DNA from: Leucaena leucocephala | Taxonomy: Eukaryota > Streptophyta > Magnoliopsida > Fabales > Fabaceae | Assembly (NCBI GenBank): GCA_037074615.1 | Contig: CM073534.1 | Location: forward strand, 4,336,861-4,400,860 | Direction of reading: 5' to 3' | Length of the DNA stretch: 64,000 nt | Shown here: positions 12,640 through 25,141 of the stretch, piece after piece | Numbering within the stretch: position 1 is the first letter of the stretch | Layout of the letters: each line of letters opens with the position of its first letter | Position numbers and translations under genes: made by a program | Notes under the pieces: model-generated | The model's database searches: none | Told to the model about the DNA's origin: nothing | Seen by the model: the letters and a program-made list of their open reading frames with translations, nothing else

Positions 12640-12840
12640 AGAAAGGATTGACGAGATATTGCATGTTGATGTTTGTGTGTTTATATGGTTCTAATATTTA
12701 CACTTCAACTTCTAAGATTGGCGTATTATACCTCTCATTTTCAGCACCTTTACACGAATATTGCTAGTTGAAGCTATTTCATTAGTCTAGTCTTGTAGTT
12801 TTGTTTTTTGTTCTTTTTTATAGATTGAATGTGTTGGTGT
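12640..12840 (+). other. Presumed 3' UTR of the TAF1B-like gene
   Basis: Follows the TGA stop. It is T-rich, with several TTTGTTTTT-type runs near 12800 typical of plant 3' UTRs. No canonical AATAAA is seen, which is usual in plants. The right edge is an estimate. Confidence 0.4.
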
Positions 12841-14802
12841 GACATTGAAATGTAGTGTCACCACTCCATGGGAGAGATATAGGGCACACCTTAGACTGTG
12901 AACTAGAGAAATGGAGTTAGAATTAAAACTAGAGATTTATAAAATGAGCAGGTAGTGATAACATACATGCATGCATATACGCTCACGGTTTTCTTGTACC
13001 CAATCGCTTGATATTTCAAAACTTTTATTTCATTTTATCATTTTATGAATAATGTGTGTGAACACCCATTCAATATGAAAATTATTAACTAGAAGCCGTT
13101 TTAATATCAGGAGAATTTGAATCCCTACTCATTATCTTCACTTTGCTTCACCCTGACCATATAGGCTAGTCTTTTCTTTTTTATTAAGACAATTATTTAA
13201 AACCCCCTCTCCCCATGGGGAAGGGACCCCCCACCCACCCACCCATAGGGAGTGCCATTGGAGCTACAAGACTCTTAAGCCACATAAGTTAGTCTTAACT
13301 CTTAAGGTGACATTAATTAAAAATTCTTATTACATGCATTAATGTAAAACAATTAATTTATCCTATCATTTTGTTAGAATGTGAATATTTTCTTCGAAAT
13401 TTAAAATCTTAGTTTTTTTTAATATAATTATCTAATATCACATATTATTATGTTAGATTCAAACGTTATACATCTAATTAAAAATAGTTCTTCAAACTGT
13501 GATTCTTTTCATCCACAATGTTCGTTCGAATCTTGACTTTGTTTATAAAACTTTTCTTCCCCTTAACTCAACTACCATTATTCTTTATTATTTATGGATG
13601 TTCAATTGTTCAAAATGGCAAGTCACACTCTGTTATTTACAGAATAAATATTGTGTATTTGTTAAATTGATAACTTTATTATGAATTAAATTTTATTACA
13701 GTCGGATTAATTTTGATATACACTTGAAAATTAAAAGAGGAACACTCGCTCTATCATTCTTCTAATATATATAGAAATATTTTTGTTTTCTGCTTGGCTT
13801 TGTTTCTTTGTCTCACTTAAACCTTTATAAGCTCAACCATGTTTAATTTCTTTTAAAAGAAGAAAGAATTATGATATGGCTGACCAATCTCTATCTAGTC
13901 TAGGAGACCAAACTCGGTCTGGCTTATTTAGCAAACTATGGACCACAAGGTCTAAGTCGGAGTGATTTAGACCAAACCTCATTGTGGCAAACCAAGTGTG
14001 TTATGGTATGCATGCAGCTCTAATATGTGATATAATTTGTAACATTGGATTTCAAATCTAAAACAGAAGTTTCAGGTTGCAGGGAAGCCATGGATGGTGA
14101 TGGTTTAAGACAAAAAATAGAGAAGTGCATATTGTTTGGTGTCAAATGAAGTAGCTGACCAATAAATGTTCTCCTGTTCTTCCATTTCCACCAAAGGCAA
14201 TATATATGTAGAAATAACAACTACAGCAAACTATAATTAAAATAGGATTTAACAATTTTTTTTTGAAATTATGTAATATTATAATTTTATTTAATTCTTA
14301 AAAAAAATATACTTAACGATAAATATTCTAGTCTGGATGTACATATATTTGATGAAATCATTTATTGACTAAGAAAAAAAAAGCATTCATTGTGTATACT
14401 CCTACTAATTTATTGTGATTAACCAAGTTTTATATTGATTAAACTATGACATAGCTGAGTTGCAATTGGGGTCCAAAATTAAATTTATTAAGTCTTCAAA
14501 AATTTGGTAATGATTCGATTGGCAAATTATTTTGGGATTAACTGATTGTAATTGAAAAATGGGTTTTAAAAGTATTCCTTCCAATAATTGTTTATTTATG
14601 TCTGTTGATTCACTAACTCTTAGAGAATATAATGGAAAGTAATGTAATGATATTTACCTGATTTTTTTACGCTATTTAAAGAAAGATAATGCGTTTGTAT
14701 AAATATATTTCTTTGGATTATAAAATACATGAGTAGATAGGAACAATATGTCAAAGATAAAAGTATCACTTGTCTATCTATATAATGAATTAAAATGGGT
14801 TA
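12841..14802. other. Intergenic, no gene recognised
   Basis: AT-rich DNA without protein-like frames. A C-rich patch (about 13200-13250) is the only compositional oddity. I see no paired terminal repeats. Confidence 0.5.
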
Positions 14803-15193
14803 TGTTAGGAGATGAGATAATCCACCTATGATAGATTAAGCTCAAGTCTATGACAAGCAAAGATAGAGGGAACGGATATATATTTTTTTTTAAAAAAATG
14901 AGGGAGTTGGAAGTTATAGAGATTCCACTCCCACCACATATACACTTGTAGAAATAGAAGAAAAGAAGGAGCAAGTGTTTTTTAGTTTTCCTAGTGGTTC
15001 CTTCTACAGAAAGTGGTAGACATTCTGCATTTGCTATAGCTCTCCTTATTTTCCTCTGCCTTCGATGCTCTCATTTTCTTCTGGGGTATATTTATTGTGA
15101 AACGTACCAAAGTTCATATAAAGTGCTTAGATTACGTGTAAATATCTCAATGAACGAAAAAAAAAATCCAAGGTATGCCCCCAAAATCTAACA
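14803..15193 (+). mobile_element. Copia solo LTR (same family as elements A and B)
   Basis: Begins TGTTAGGAGATGAGATAATCC-like and ends near AATCTAACA. Along its length it aligns with the 3' LTR of element A (24742-25141): shared AGATTA-GCTCAAGTC, AGAGGGAAC, GAGGGAGT-GGAAG, a CATTTGCT segment, and the tail CCAAGGTA(T/C)GCCC. No internal coding region flanks it on either side. Immediate flanks GGTTA and TGTAA match at only 3 of 5 positions, so the duplication has decayed or the ends are slightly misplaced. Confidence 0.7.
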
Positions 15194-17640
15194 TGTAAAA
15201 TCTAACTTTGCCTTAAATTTTTTTATTACATGCCCCACAAATTTTTGCTTAGAAGTTGTTAGTATCTAAAGTTTTTATCGGAATAGTATTGTTCTAAAAG
15301 TATTAGAATGGCAAATTGGTTCTTCGCAAGGGTTTATAGTGCCTAAAAAGTTTTTTTAGTCCATATAGCATTAGAAGTTTTTGTAATAAAAAAAAATTTA
15401 AGTATATTCGACACCGATTCTTTACTAAGGCCAGTGCACAGTCCTATAGTTCAGATATCGTTTATAGAAGACTTATAATATCGTATACTAAAGGATCCCT
15501 CACAAAAGTAATGAGAATCGAACTCATATTTTTATAGAATATGAGCTTATTCTTTATCATTTATATTATCTCTCATTTATATAAGTATTAAAAGTGGTGT
15601 AATGTTGCTCTACCGTTACTTTTGAAACAGGAATTGCCAAATCAACACAATCACCACATCATCTGATCAGTCCCTCCCTTTCTCTTCCTCGTCTTAAGTT
15701 CGTTTGCCTCCGCCTTTTCTCTCCTTTTCCGACACCTTCGCCACCTCCACCATTATCTTCCTCACCTCCTTCCTCTACACCCCCTCTCTTTTTCATCCTT
15801 CCCTCCCAAGTCCCAATTCTTAAAATGGATGCAGGAAAGTTCGAGGTCTTGAGCTTGGCATCCAAGACTCGTAGCTTTAATAACCTTGCGATCTTCCTTG
15901 TGGCTTATTGGAAAACGATAAAGAACAAAGAAAAACAGATCAATCAAGTCACGATCCAACCAATATAAAACAACTTGGAAAAAATCTCATAGATAATAAA
16001 AAGAGATTAAAGCCAAGATAATAACGACTGAAATTCTCCAAGATTATACTTTTAAAGATTAAACCCAAGATCAATATCAGTTGAACAGCAATGTGGTTTC
16101 ACAATCAACCTTCAGCGGAGGTGTGTTGAACGTTGGATGGAGGATGGGTTAAGATAGAGGACAAGAGAGAACCTTCGGCATTTGATGGTTGAACGTAGAT
16201 CTGTTAAGCAACGCCGACCTACCAAGTTGAACATACGACAACGTTTGATGATGACGACGTTGAGCCACCAACTTCGGGGTATAATCTCCAGCTTTATCTT
16301 CTCCACTTCGGCTTCGAATACTCAAGGTCGTCGGGGGCTGGGTTCCAGTGCTTTGTCTTCTTCCTTACATAGATCTGAAACTTATACCTGAAAAAAAAAA
16401 ATAGAAAAATTGACAATAACTGGTGCAAACGATGATGGAAATATATGGGAGATGGAGGTGGGTTGTGATAGAGGATGGTTTGCTGAGGACAACGTTGTTG
16501 ATCCGTCTGTGTAAGGGAATTAGGCCAACGATGGTGGCAGAAGAGATGAAGGGGAAGAAGGTCGATGATGAGGGTAGAGGAGACTAAGGGTGTTTTGGAT
16601 ATTGTGTATTTTGTATTTTATTTTTTATAATTTGTCACGTGAGTGCCAATTAGATTTTAAATAAGTGAATTGACATATTATGATTAGTTAGCAACTCATA
16701 TCTTCCAAGTCAGCCAGCCACATATGCATAAATTAGTTAAATATAAGATTTAACTGTTAAAATTAACCATTGCTAACTGTTAAAGTAACATTGTACCATT
16801 TTTTATATTTCTAAGATGACATTAACAAAAAAAAAAATTCGAGACAAATTTGTCACTTTACCCATTAGATTATAAATCATGATGAGCAAGGACAAAAGAA
16901 AAGTTCCAAGAAGAATGTGAAGGAAAAATTAAGAGAATTAAGGGAAGCATTAGGTATGACAAATGCATTCTTAAGGTATTAAAATGTTATTGCAATAAGG
17001 GCGAGTACAAGACTATAAATATTTCTCATATTTGGGATTTACCATATTATCATATCAAAGAAAATGGATCAAGATTTACATTAAGTTAGAATCATTATTT
17101 ATGAGATTATGAATTCCACTGCCACCCAATTATCCTTTATTAATTTCCATCATTATTTATCCATTCATTTGGTTACTTTGTGGAGAATTATTATCGATTT
17201 CATTGGATATTTGAGAGGAGAACTGAGTGGGAGTGGAAGAAAATTAGGTGTCACATTTTTTAAGAACATAAATAAATGTAAAAAAGGGAAGCATGAGATG
17301 GTATGCAATTTACCTTAATTATATGAAACAATAGTAGCATTGAGTGATCTGAAGTGTCAAACGAATTATTTTTTTATAGATTAAATAAGTCAAATAAATA
17401 ATTAACTATAACTAATATAATATGTAGTTAGCTAATTTAGATAGGTTAAGAAGTATATAATATGAATTCATTTTAAAGAGTTAAATTTAGTTATAATTAA
17501 TTAATTAATTAATTTTGTTTCTTTAATCTACCTAAAAATAGTTGAAGGAGAGAGTGAGAGGGAGAAAAAATAACTATGTTTTATTCCAGTAAGATAAATG
17601 GATTGCATATTTGAATATGTCTTCTGACCAAGTTAGAATT
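15194..17640. other. Intergenic, no gene recognised; possible short inverted-repeat-bounded segment
   Basis: Includes a CT-rich stretch (15665-15800) and a less AT-rich island (16090-16600) whose short frames resemble nothing I know. Two imperfect inverted 26-bp stretches near 15591 and 16802 could bound a non-autonomous DNA element, but no target duplication was found. Confidence 0.4.
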
Positions 17641-17675
17641 TCTATTTTAGTAATTGGTTATGTCAATGTAAAATA

Positions 17676-17960
17676 ATGGAGGAGACTCGAATGATTGATT
17701 ATAGTTTATGCTTTCTACCTTCAGTGGCACGTGGCATTAAATCGGGCATCAATGCTATTCCAATCTATCGAATGCAATGTTTCAAGTTTCCTACCAAAAC
17801 CTGTAAAGAATTGAATAGTCTCATTGCAAATTTTTGGTGGGATGGCAAGGTGGACAGCAATGAAACGCATTGGCTAGCTTGGGCTAAACTCACAAATACT
17901 AAAGCCAATGGAGGATTGGGGGTTTAAACTATCATAATGAACGATGCTTTACTACCCGAC
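17676..17960 (+). pseudogene. L1-type LINE reverse transcriptase, C-terminal fragment
   Basis: The frame contains IKSGINAIPIYRMQCFKFP, then ELNSLIANFWWDGK, then THWLAWAKLTNTKANGGLG. This is the signature of the region just after the reverse-transcriptase core of plant LINEs. A shifted frame continues with NDALL to about 17960, then similarity stops. Upstream reverse-transcriptase motifs are absent, so only a scrap survives. The matching 3' part with RNase H lies at 25142-25680 on the same strand, beyond copia element A. Confidence 0.85.
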
Positions 17961-17969
17961 TAGAGGTCA

Positions 17970-18256
17970 GGGATGATCAAAACGCACTATTTTGATCATC
18001 CCAAAATGGCATCGTTTTGACACCTGAACAAAATAAAAACAACAAACAAAGAAGCATTGTTTCTATGGACTGGGCTGCGTTCAGCCCAGTCCAACAACAA
18101 AAATATTTTTTTGGGTTGGCAGAAGCCCATTTCCAAAAAAAAATATTTTTTTGTTTTCTAGCAGTAGTATGGGTTGGGTTAGATAAGTGGATCCAACACG
18201 GACCCATAAAAAAAAGGAGAAAAATCTGGTGACTGACACATGGCAGTGGCCATGTG
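17970..18256. repeat. Three tight hairpins in 290 bp
   Basis: Perfect stem-loops: 17970-17982 with 17990-18002 (13 bp, 7-nt loop), 18067-18077 with 18082-18092 (11 bp, 4-nt loop, GC-rich) and 18237-18244 with 18249-18256 (8 bp, 4-nt loop). They begin right where LINE similarity ends. Their role is unknown; they could belong to the leader or LTR of whatever element carried the ORF remnants at 18561-19227. Confidence 0.6.
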
Positions 18257-18560
18257 GCAGCACCATATTGGCATGTGTAATATACACGGCAGAGGCCAAG
18301 AGTGGCCTTTGTTCAATTTTTTTTTATTTTTTCTAATTTTTTTCTTCTTGGGGCATGTGAGGTAGTGTGGGATCTCCGATTGAGGTGCAATTTATTTTTA
18401 AAAATCCCTAAAATCAATATCTTTATTTTGATATATAATTTGCTTAATTTTGAGACAATTTTAGACCTATTTATAAATATTCAGTGTATTTTTTGATTTT
18501 TTAGTGTTTAAAAATTTTAGAAAATTATGATATTTAATATTTTTTATTATTTAGGTGAAA

Positions 18561-19227
18561 ATGACTTCATCTAGCATTGAATATTTGGGATATACTTTAA
18601 ATAATGACATCTCATTCTTGGATGATGTCAATAACCTAGAGAAGAACATTAAGAAAACCTCGAGGGGAAACCTGAGGAGGATCCAGAATAAGATCTTGAT
18701 GAACTTTCTGAAGAAGACTCAGAGGAGTTGATAGAGGAAGTTTCGCAGGAGGAACCAGAAGTAATATATGATTTCGGACCGTCCTTAGAAACTTTATTCC
18801 CCATTGAACCCCTTCCTGTACAGCCTTTCATGGTGTCTTCAGATTTAAACTCTAAGATGGTGCCTACTCTTAACAATGAATCTTCAGTTGAAGATGGAGA
18901 GGAAGTGAACCAATCTCTTACCCCTACTTTGGCCATGAACATAGCTGAAAGAGATGCAACCAAACTAACAAACATAAAGGTTTTAATGGCGTGATTGGTG
19001 ATTACATTACATTTATGCCAGATAAGGAGAATACTGAATTCTACTTGAAAGTCATAATAGAATATATAAGAGCAAGAAGGGTTAGAGGTAAGCCCAAAAT
19101 AGAACGCATGAGCAAAACATATTGGTTTAAAACAATAGAATTTGTATTTAACATTAAAAAACTGCCTTATAAGCTTAAGAAGCTAAGAAAAACAATGTTA
19201 GAATATTATAAAGCTCATATCAAATGA
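18561..19227 (+). pseudogene. Unidentified acidic ORF remnant, two or three pieces
   Basis: An ATG at 18561 opens MTSSSIEYLGYTLNNDISF. After a frameshift near 18657 a Glu/Asp-rich segment continues (SEEDSEELIEEVSQEEPE) through EPLPVQPFMVSSDL to AERDATKLTNIKVLMA, stopping at 18994. A second frame at 18991-19227 encodes a basic stretch (EYIRARRVRGKPKIERM ... LPYKLKKLRKTMLEYYKAHIK). The acidic-then-basic arrangement could suit a retroelement or pararetrovirus-like coat or gag protein, but I recognise no family. It precedes the gag of element A by 450 bp with no LTR between. Confidence 0.4.
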
Positions 19228-19679
19228 AGTATATTTGTATTTGATTTCCATTGCTTTGTTTTGTTAAGGACATGTTTTATTATTCTTTCTTTGAAAAGAA
19301 TTGCCATTTATTACATGGCTTATATGAAAGAAAAACATGTTTTATTTCATTTCTTTATCTTAGTTGTGATTCATGTATACCTTTTTTATAAATGGGAGCC
19401 TTTTAGATGATGAGTATTCAAAAAGCAAGATTTGATGAGAAGAGTACTTATATTAATTTTGATAGGAAATGATGGCGTTGCTAGTGCTTATGTGATGGGA
19501 GGTACAAATGTATTCTCCTGATCATGGGTCTAGTGATATTATTATTTTCTGATAAAAAATGATAAAAGTATGTGACATTGTATACTTTACATGTGCTATA
19601 TATATGTAAATTCACTTAAATGTTCTATGGTTTAATAAATTAATGTGGGAAAGGTTTATCAAATAACCGATATTGAACA

Positions 19680-20520
19680 ATGACATCAAAGAACATTATT
19701 ACTAAATTGAACAAGGGGAAAAACTTAATAGGGACAACTGGGATATTTGGCACCAAAATGTCCAATATATTCTAGAAGAACAGGATGCAATTGAGCCATT
19801 AATAATGGCAATGGTATAACCTGAGGCTGAAAATACAGCTTAACACAAGAGAGATCAGGAAGTATACCTGTCATGTAAAAAGAAGAATAGCATAGTAAGA
19901 ATCACATTGTTGAGTGCAATGGCTAATGATTTAATGTGTGAGTTGGAGACACACAGAATGGCACAAGCAATATAGATTGCCTTAAAGGATAAGTTTAGGG
20001 GAGTCTCCATGATTAAGCTTAGAAGGTTGACGATTAAATTCGATACCTATAAGCTAAAATAAATAATCCTATGAGGCAACATCTACGAGAGATTTCCACA
20101 ATGATTCATGAACTGAAGGAGATCAGACATAATCTATCTGATGAACAGCAACTGTAGGTTGTCATTAGGTCACTCCTTGCCAGTTGGGAGTAGATGAAAG
20201 TTAATCTAACCCATAATAAAAATATCATCACTTTTAATGATGTAGCTAATCATTTGGAGCTAGACGATGAATGTTTAGAGGCTTATAAGGCTATTGGACA
20301 AGCTTATTTGATCAAAGGTACTGGTCTTTCCCAATCAATGCCTGAATTCAAAAAAGGCAAAAAAATTTAGATAAATGGGAAGAAATGTGGTCCTTCACCG
20401 AAGAAAGGCAAGCAATAATACAAGAAGAAGGGAAAGAAAGGAGGCAAGAAAAAACTAGACCTAAAGACAGTGACTATTTCGCACGTGACTATTCTAAACA
20501 GACAGTGAGCAAAAAGGTAA
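19680..20520 (+). pseudogene. Copia A gag remnant
   Basis: ATG at 19680 gives MTSKNIITKLN; after a frameshift it continues RDNWDIWHQNVQYILEEQDA, the typical copia gag opening. Later pieces include ELETHRMAQAI, KFDTYKLK, MRQHLREISTMIHELKE, SLLASWE and VANHLELDDE. Several stops interrupt it. The zinc knuckle preserved in part in element B is deleted here: the basic region runs straight into FARDYSK. Confidence 0.75.
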
Positions 20521-20579
20521 CAGTGAATTATGTGAATTCATATGTCTCATTTGTTTCTAGTACAGTTTTTCTGACCGAA

Positions 20580-23500
20580 CCTATTTCTTTTTCTTGGATT
20601 ATTCACTTAAGCTCCACAAACCACGTAAGTCGAGATCGAGGATCTTTTGTAGAATACCGTCGATTGCCATTTTAAAGCAAGTACTTTTCGTTGGCAATAA
20701 TATAAGGATTGAGGTTTGAGACATTGTCACTTGCAAACTTATTTTGCCTGGTGGAAAGACCTTAATGCTTCATGATGTGCTTCATACTCTTGACACCCGA
20801 TGAAATTTAATTTTTGTAATTTGCTTATTAGACTTTGGGTTTAATGTAAACTTTCATGGTAAAGTTACAAATATTTATAGCAACTCAATATTTTATGGTT
20901 TAGCTTTCCAATTTCTAAAGTTCTTTATTTTGGATCTTGCTAGTGATTTTAATACTCACGATTGTTTCACTATTATTTTGAATAATCCTGATATGAATAT
21001 CTGGCATGCTAGACTAGGACATATTAATCAAAATAGAATGATTAAACTGGCTAAAGAAGGCTTGTTGGGGGTAATACCTAACATGGATATGTCATTATGC
21101 GAAATTTGTCTAGCTGGTAAGGCTACTAAAAAACCATTTGGTGAGGGAACACGAGCTGAAAGCCTATTGCAATTAATCCATTTCGATATTTGTGGTCCAA
21201 AGAGTGTGAGGGCAAGACACAGAACTTAGTATTTCATTACCTTTAATGATGATTTTTCACGATATGGTCATGTCTATTTGATTTTACATAAATTCGAGGC
21301 ACTAGAGTGCTTTAGGCAATACATAAATGAAGTTAAAAATCAAATGGACAATAAGATTAAGGTATTACCACTAATCAAGGTTGTGAATACCTTTTAGATC
21401 AATTCAAGCATCTCTGTGAAGAAAAAGGGATTATTAGGCAACTAACTATCCTAGGCACACCTCAACAGAATGGGGTTACCGAAAGAAGAAATAGAACTCT
21501 TCTAGACATGGTTAGGTCTATGATGGCATATGCAAACCTTCCAATTTCACATTGGGGTAATGCTTTAGTAATGACAACCTTCACACTTAACCGTGTGCCC
21601 TCAAAGTCAATTGCTTCCACACCCCATGAGTTATGGACTAAACGTCAGCTAGATTTAAGCATCCTTAGACCTTGGGGCTCAGCGGCATATATCCATGACA
21701 ATTCTCATAGACATGGGAAACTGGGTCCTAGAGGGAAGAAATATATTTTCATAAGGTACTCTGAACGCTCAAAAGGATATGTATTCATAAGTGAAATTGA
21801 AGATGGAATAGTGACTGAAATATAATCAAGAGATGTTGTATTCATTGAAATGAAGTTTCCCAGTAGGGGAGATATTGACCGCACTGTATCTCTTTATGAG
21901 ACCCTTGAACATGACAGTGCTGAACCAATTGATAGACCATAATCCTCTAGGTATGTCAATCCGAGTGGGAGACAAGAACAGTTAACACAAAGACCAAGAC
22001 AAATGAGAAAAGATAAGTAAGTTGCTCCTACTAGAAAGAGTAATAGGGAAAGTGTTCCTAAGAGACACTTTCCAATAGAAGGAGAATCACTCTTAGTTAC
22101 TCCAAAAGAGGATGATGAACCCCACACTGTTCATGAGGCCTTGGCAAGTCCTGCCAAGGAAGAATGGAAGAAAGAAATGAAAGAGAAAATGAACTCAACG
22201 ATGAAAAACTAAGTTTGGGAATTGGTTGATCTGCCAAAAGGGCATAAAGCCATTGAGAATAAGTGGGTTTTCAAAATCAAGAGAAAGGAAGATGGATTAA
22301 TTGACAAATTCAAAGCTCGATTGGTTATAAAGGGATATATACAACAGGAAGGTATAGATTATGAAGATACTTTTTCACCTGTTGTGCGCTTCAATTCGGT
22401 ATGACTTATTCTGGCAATAGTAGACAGTTTAAACCTGGAATTATATCATATGGATGTAAAAACTGTATTCTTGAATGGTGATATGGATGAAAAAATCTAT
22501 ATGGAATAACCAATAGGTTTCATTGAAAAAGGATTTGAACACAAGAAGCGTAAACTCAAAAGATCCATTTATGGATTAAAACAGTCATCCAGACAGTGGT
22601 ACTTGAGGTTTCATAAAGTAATAACCTCATATAACTTGCAAATTATAGATGAAGACCACTGTGTCTATGTCAGGCGATTTGAGGGTAACTTTGTGATATT
22701 ATCCTTATATGTAGATGGCATACTCTTAGCCAGACATAGTCTTGACTCGGTGATAGCTATTAAAGAATGGCTTTCATCAAATGAAAGACATGGGAAAAGC
22801 AGAATACATACTTGGAGTCAAGATTCAAAGGAATTATTCCAAGAAAATCCTCACTCTTTCATTAGAGAATTATATCAAGAAGATACTTAAACGATTCAAT
22901 ATGGGTGACTACAGTCCTATAGATATCCCTGTGGCCACTGGAGTAGCCTTGAGTTCTGACATGTGTCCTAAAGCTTAATTAGACAAAAAGCAAATGGAAA
23001 GAGTTTCATATGTTAGTGTTGTTTGTAGCCTTATGTATGTAATGATGTGTACAAGACTAGATATTTGTTATGCCATAGGGTTAGTTAGCATATTCTAGTC
23101 CAACCTTAGTGAGAAACACTAGAAATCAGTAAAGAGGATCTTGAGATACTGAAAGGGCACAAATAACTATGCGTTATATTATTAAGGAAGTGATCTGTGT
23201 CCAATCGGATATTCTGATGTTGATGGAGGTGGTGATGAAGAAGAACGAAGATCGACTTTAGGATACACCTTGCTTAACAACTGCGCCATATGTTGGAGTA
23301 GTAAGAAGCAGGCGTGCATTACTTTACACTTTATGGAAGATGAGTTTGTGGCAAGAGGCTGTTTGGCTGAAGAGATTTTTTGAACACCTAGGATTTGGAA
23401 ATGAGAGTACCAATCCTGTGTTGATACACTATGATAATACTGTAGCTATAGCCTACACCAAAGACCCTAAATATCACAGCAAGACCAAACACATTGATAT

Positions 23501-23650
23501 AAAGTATAACTTTGTGGGGATTATATAGCACAGAAAATTATAGCTGTATAATACATTTCAACCAAATGTATGGTTGCGAACCCTCGACCAAGCCAACAGG
23601 CAAAGAAATATTCGAGAAACATGTAAAAGCCATTAGCATGCAAAAAATGT
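20580..23650 (+). pseudogene. Copia A pol remnant (protease-integrase-RT-RNase H)
   Basis: Protease: the expected IDSGSTDH is IIHLSSTNH at about 20600, so the catalytic Asp is gone. Integrase: zinc-binding HARLGHIN ... CEICLAGK (21000-21120), LIHFDICGP and ERRNRTLLDMVRSMMA (21500), then NRVPSKSIASTPHELW. Reverse transcriptase: WVFKIKRKEDGLIDKFKARL (22260), MDVKTVFLNGD and the active-site box as LYVDGILL instead of YVDD (22710). RNase H: AVWLKRFFEHLGFGNESTNP and HYDNTVAIAY, near 23350-23450. Stops at 22018, 22209 and 22507 all replace CAA of element B with TAA. Confidence 0.87.
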
Positions 23651-24741
23651 AAAGTTGCATACTGTATGTAATACTTTTATTTTTATTAATGATATCATAT
23701 CATTTATTATTACTTATATGTCTGAGTAAAAGTATATAATGTCTAGTATGTTGTACAGGTTGAAAAGGGTAGCTCTCTCACACAAGCAACTACCTTTGAT
23801 GCTAGAGAAGCATTCAAAGATGAGATATGTGTTCACCAGTAAAGCAGCAAGAGTGCTAATATGGTAGAGAAGAAACACAATAAATGTTATCTTGGCTTAA
23901 AAAGTGCAGTAAGTCGAGATGAGATGTATGAGTAAGGGTATGGATCAAACTATGGATACCCACATCCATGAAACCTATTGCTAGATAACAAATTCTTCAA
24001 AATTGACGTCATATTATGTGAATAGAATTGAAGAGTTTGGGTTTAGATACTATGAGTGTCTAGACTTAAGTTTGTATAGTGTGATTGATAGAATTAAAAT
24101 GACGTCCACTCTTTAAGGATAAGAGGAGCACCGTAACATGTGATTCATATCACCTGTGCTAAAGAACTACAAATGGAAAGCAAGTGAATCAATCCCTAGA
24201 AAGGTATTATCCTTTAGATAATGTCCTTTGACTTTAACAGTATTATAGAGGTATGTTTTAGCGATTGCTACTTCAGTATATGTCCTATGGTCAAATTATA
24301 TATGAACCAAAGGTATTATGTTAGGAAAGCGGTTGATTCATATCAAAATAATATATGGGCGAAAGAAAGATTGGCAGAATATACACATCCATGCTAGTGT
24401 CTGTGACCCGTCCCTTGTAATATTATTTTGTTAGTTTCATGAGTGTGGATACTATACATAAGTGAATGCTATCTGGGTTATGTACTGACTCAAGAGGGAT
24501 TAGATTAGCTATAAGAAAAATGTATATAGGAAAATCTAGGACATTCAAGGCACTATAACCTATTCTGATCAAGCTGCACTAAAGGGTTGCTTTGTGCTGG
24601 TCTATAAAAAATGGATTTCTAGTACCAATGCCCGTAAGAAGATGTCATGCCTACGCGGTCATGGCAAAACACCTAGTATGAAAGAAGGAAGAGAATAATA
24701 TTGGACCCAAGACATCTAATCCATCAAGTTTGAGTGGGAAG
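23651..24741 (+). other. Copia A 3' non-coding tail with polypurine tract
   Basis: About 1.1 kb between the end of pol and the 3' LTR with no long frame. It aligns nearly end to end with 51349-52460 of element B, including the polypurine GAGTGGGAAG just before the LTR (24734-24741). Confidence 0.7.
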
Positions 24742-25141
24742 TGTTAGAAAATGGGCTAGTCCACCCAGAGTAGATTAGGCTCAAGTCCATAAGGAGCAAA
24801 ATTAGAGGGAACTATTTTTTATGTTGGGAGAAAAATAAGGGAGTGGGAAGATATGTGATCAACCCACTCTCCCCACAATGCAAAAAATTTCAGACGGAAG
24901 GCAGGCAGTAAAGAGAAGATTTTTCATCACTCTTATATACTGCAATAGGCTCTCTCGGTTTGCTGCATTTTTTTGTGACAGTGCTCATCGTTTTTCTCTC
25001 TGCTCGACGTCTGATGCTTTATTATACTTCCAGTGGGTGCATTTGCTGTGTGAACGTGCCAGAGTCCTTACAACGTGCTCTGGTTGCGTGTGGGTATCTC
25101 AGTGAATAATAGACCATCCAAGGTACGCCCGAAATCCATCA
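24742..25141 (+). repeat. Copia A 3' LTR
   Basis: Starts TGTTAGAAAATGGG after a polypurine tract and ends GGTACGCCCGAAATCCATCA. Homologous to the LTR of element B and to the solo LTR at 14803. Followed by LINE RNase H sequence, so this edge is the insertion boundary; the base after it begins TTGAC, but no left-hand duplicate was found. Confidence 0.8.

Larger units (their letters stand above)
19680..25141 (+). mobile_element. Ty1/copia element A, 5'-truncated, decayed
   Basis: Gag, protease, integrase, reverse transcriptase and RNase H remnants in copia order (integrase before reverse transcriptase), then a 1.1-kb non-coding tail and one 3' LTR (24742-25141). No 5' LTR or primer-binding site is visible upstream of gag. 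It belongs to the same family as element B (47732-52799), to which it aligns throughout pol and the tail. It sits between the two halves of a LINE. Confidence 0.87.

Noticed and set aside
15591..16802. Possible non-autonomous DNA transposon bounded by imperfect 26-bp inverted ends
   Set aside because: Only about 19 of 26 positions pair and no target duplication is visible; could be chance in AT-rich DNA.
18649..18975. 108-codon minus-strand Ser-rich frame
   Set aside because: Antisense of the Glu/Asp-rich plus-strand remnant (GAA/GAG/TCA runs); no sign of its own.
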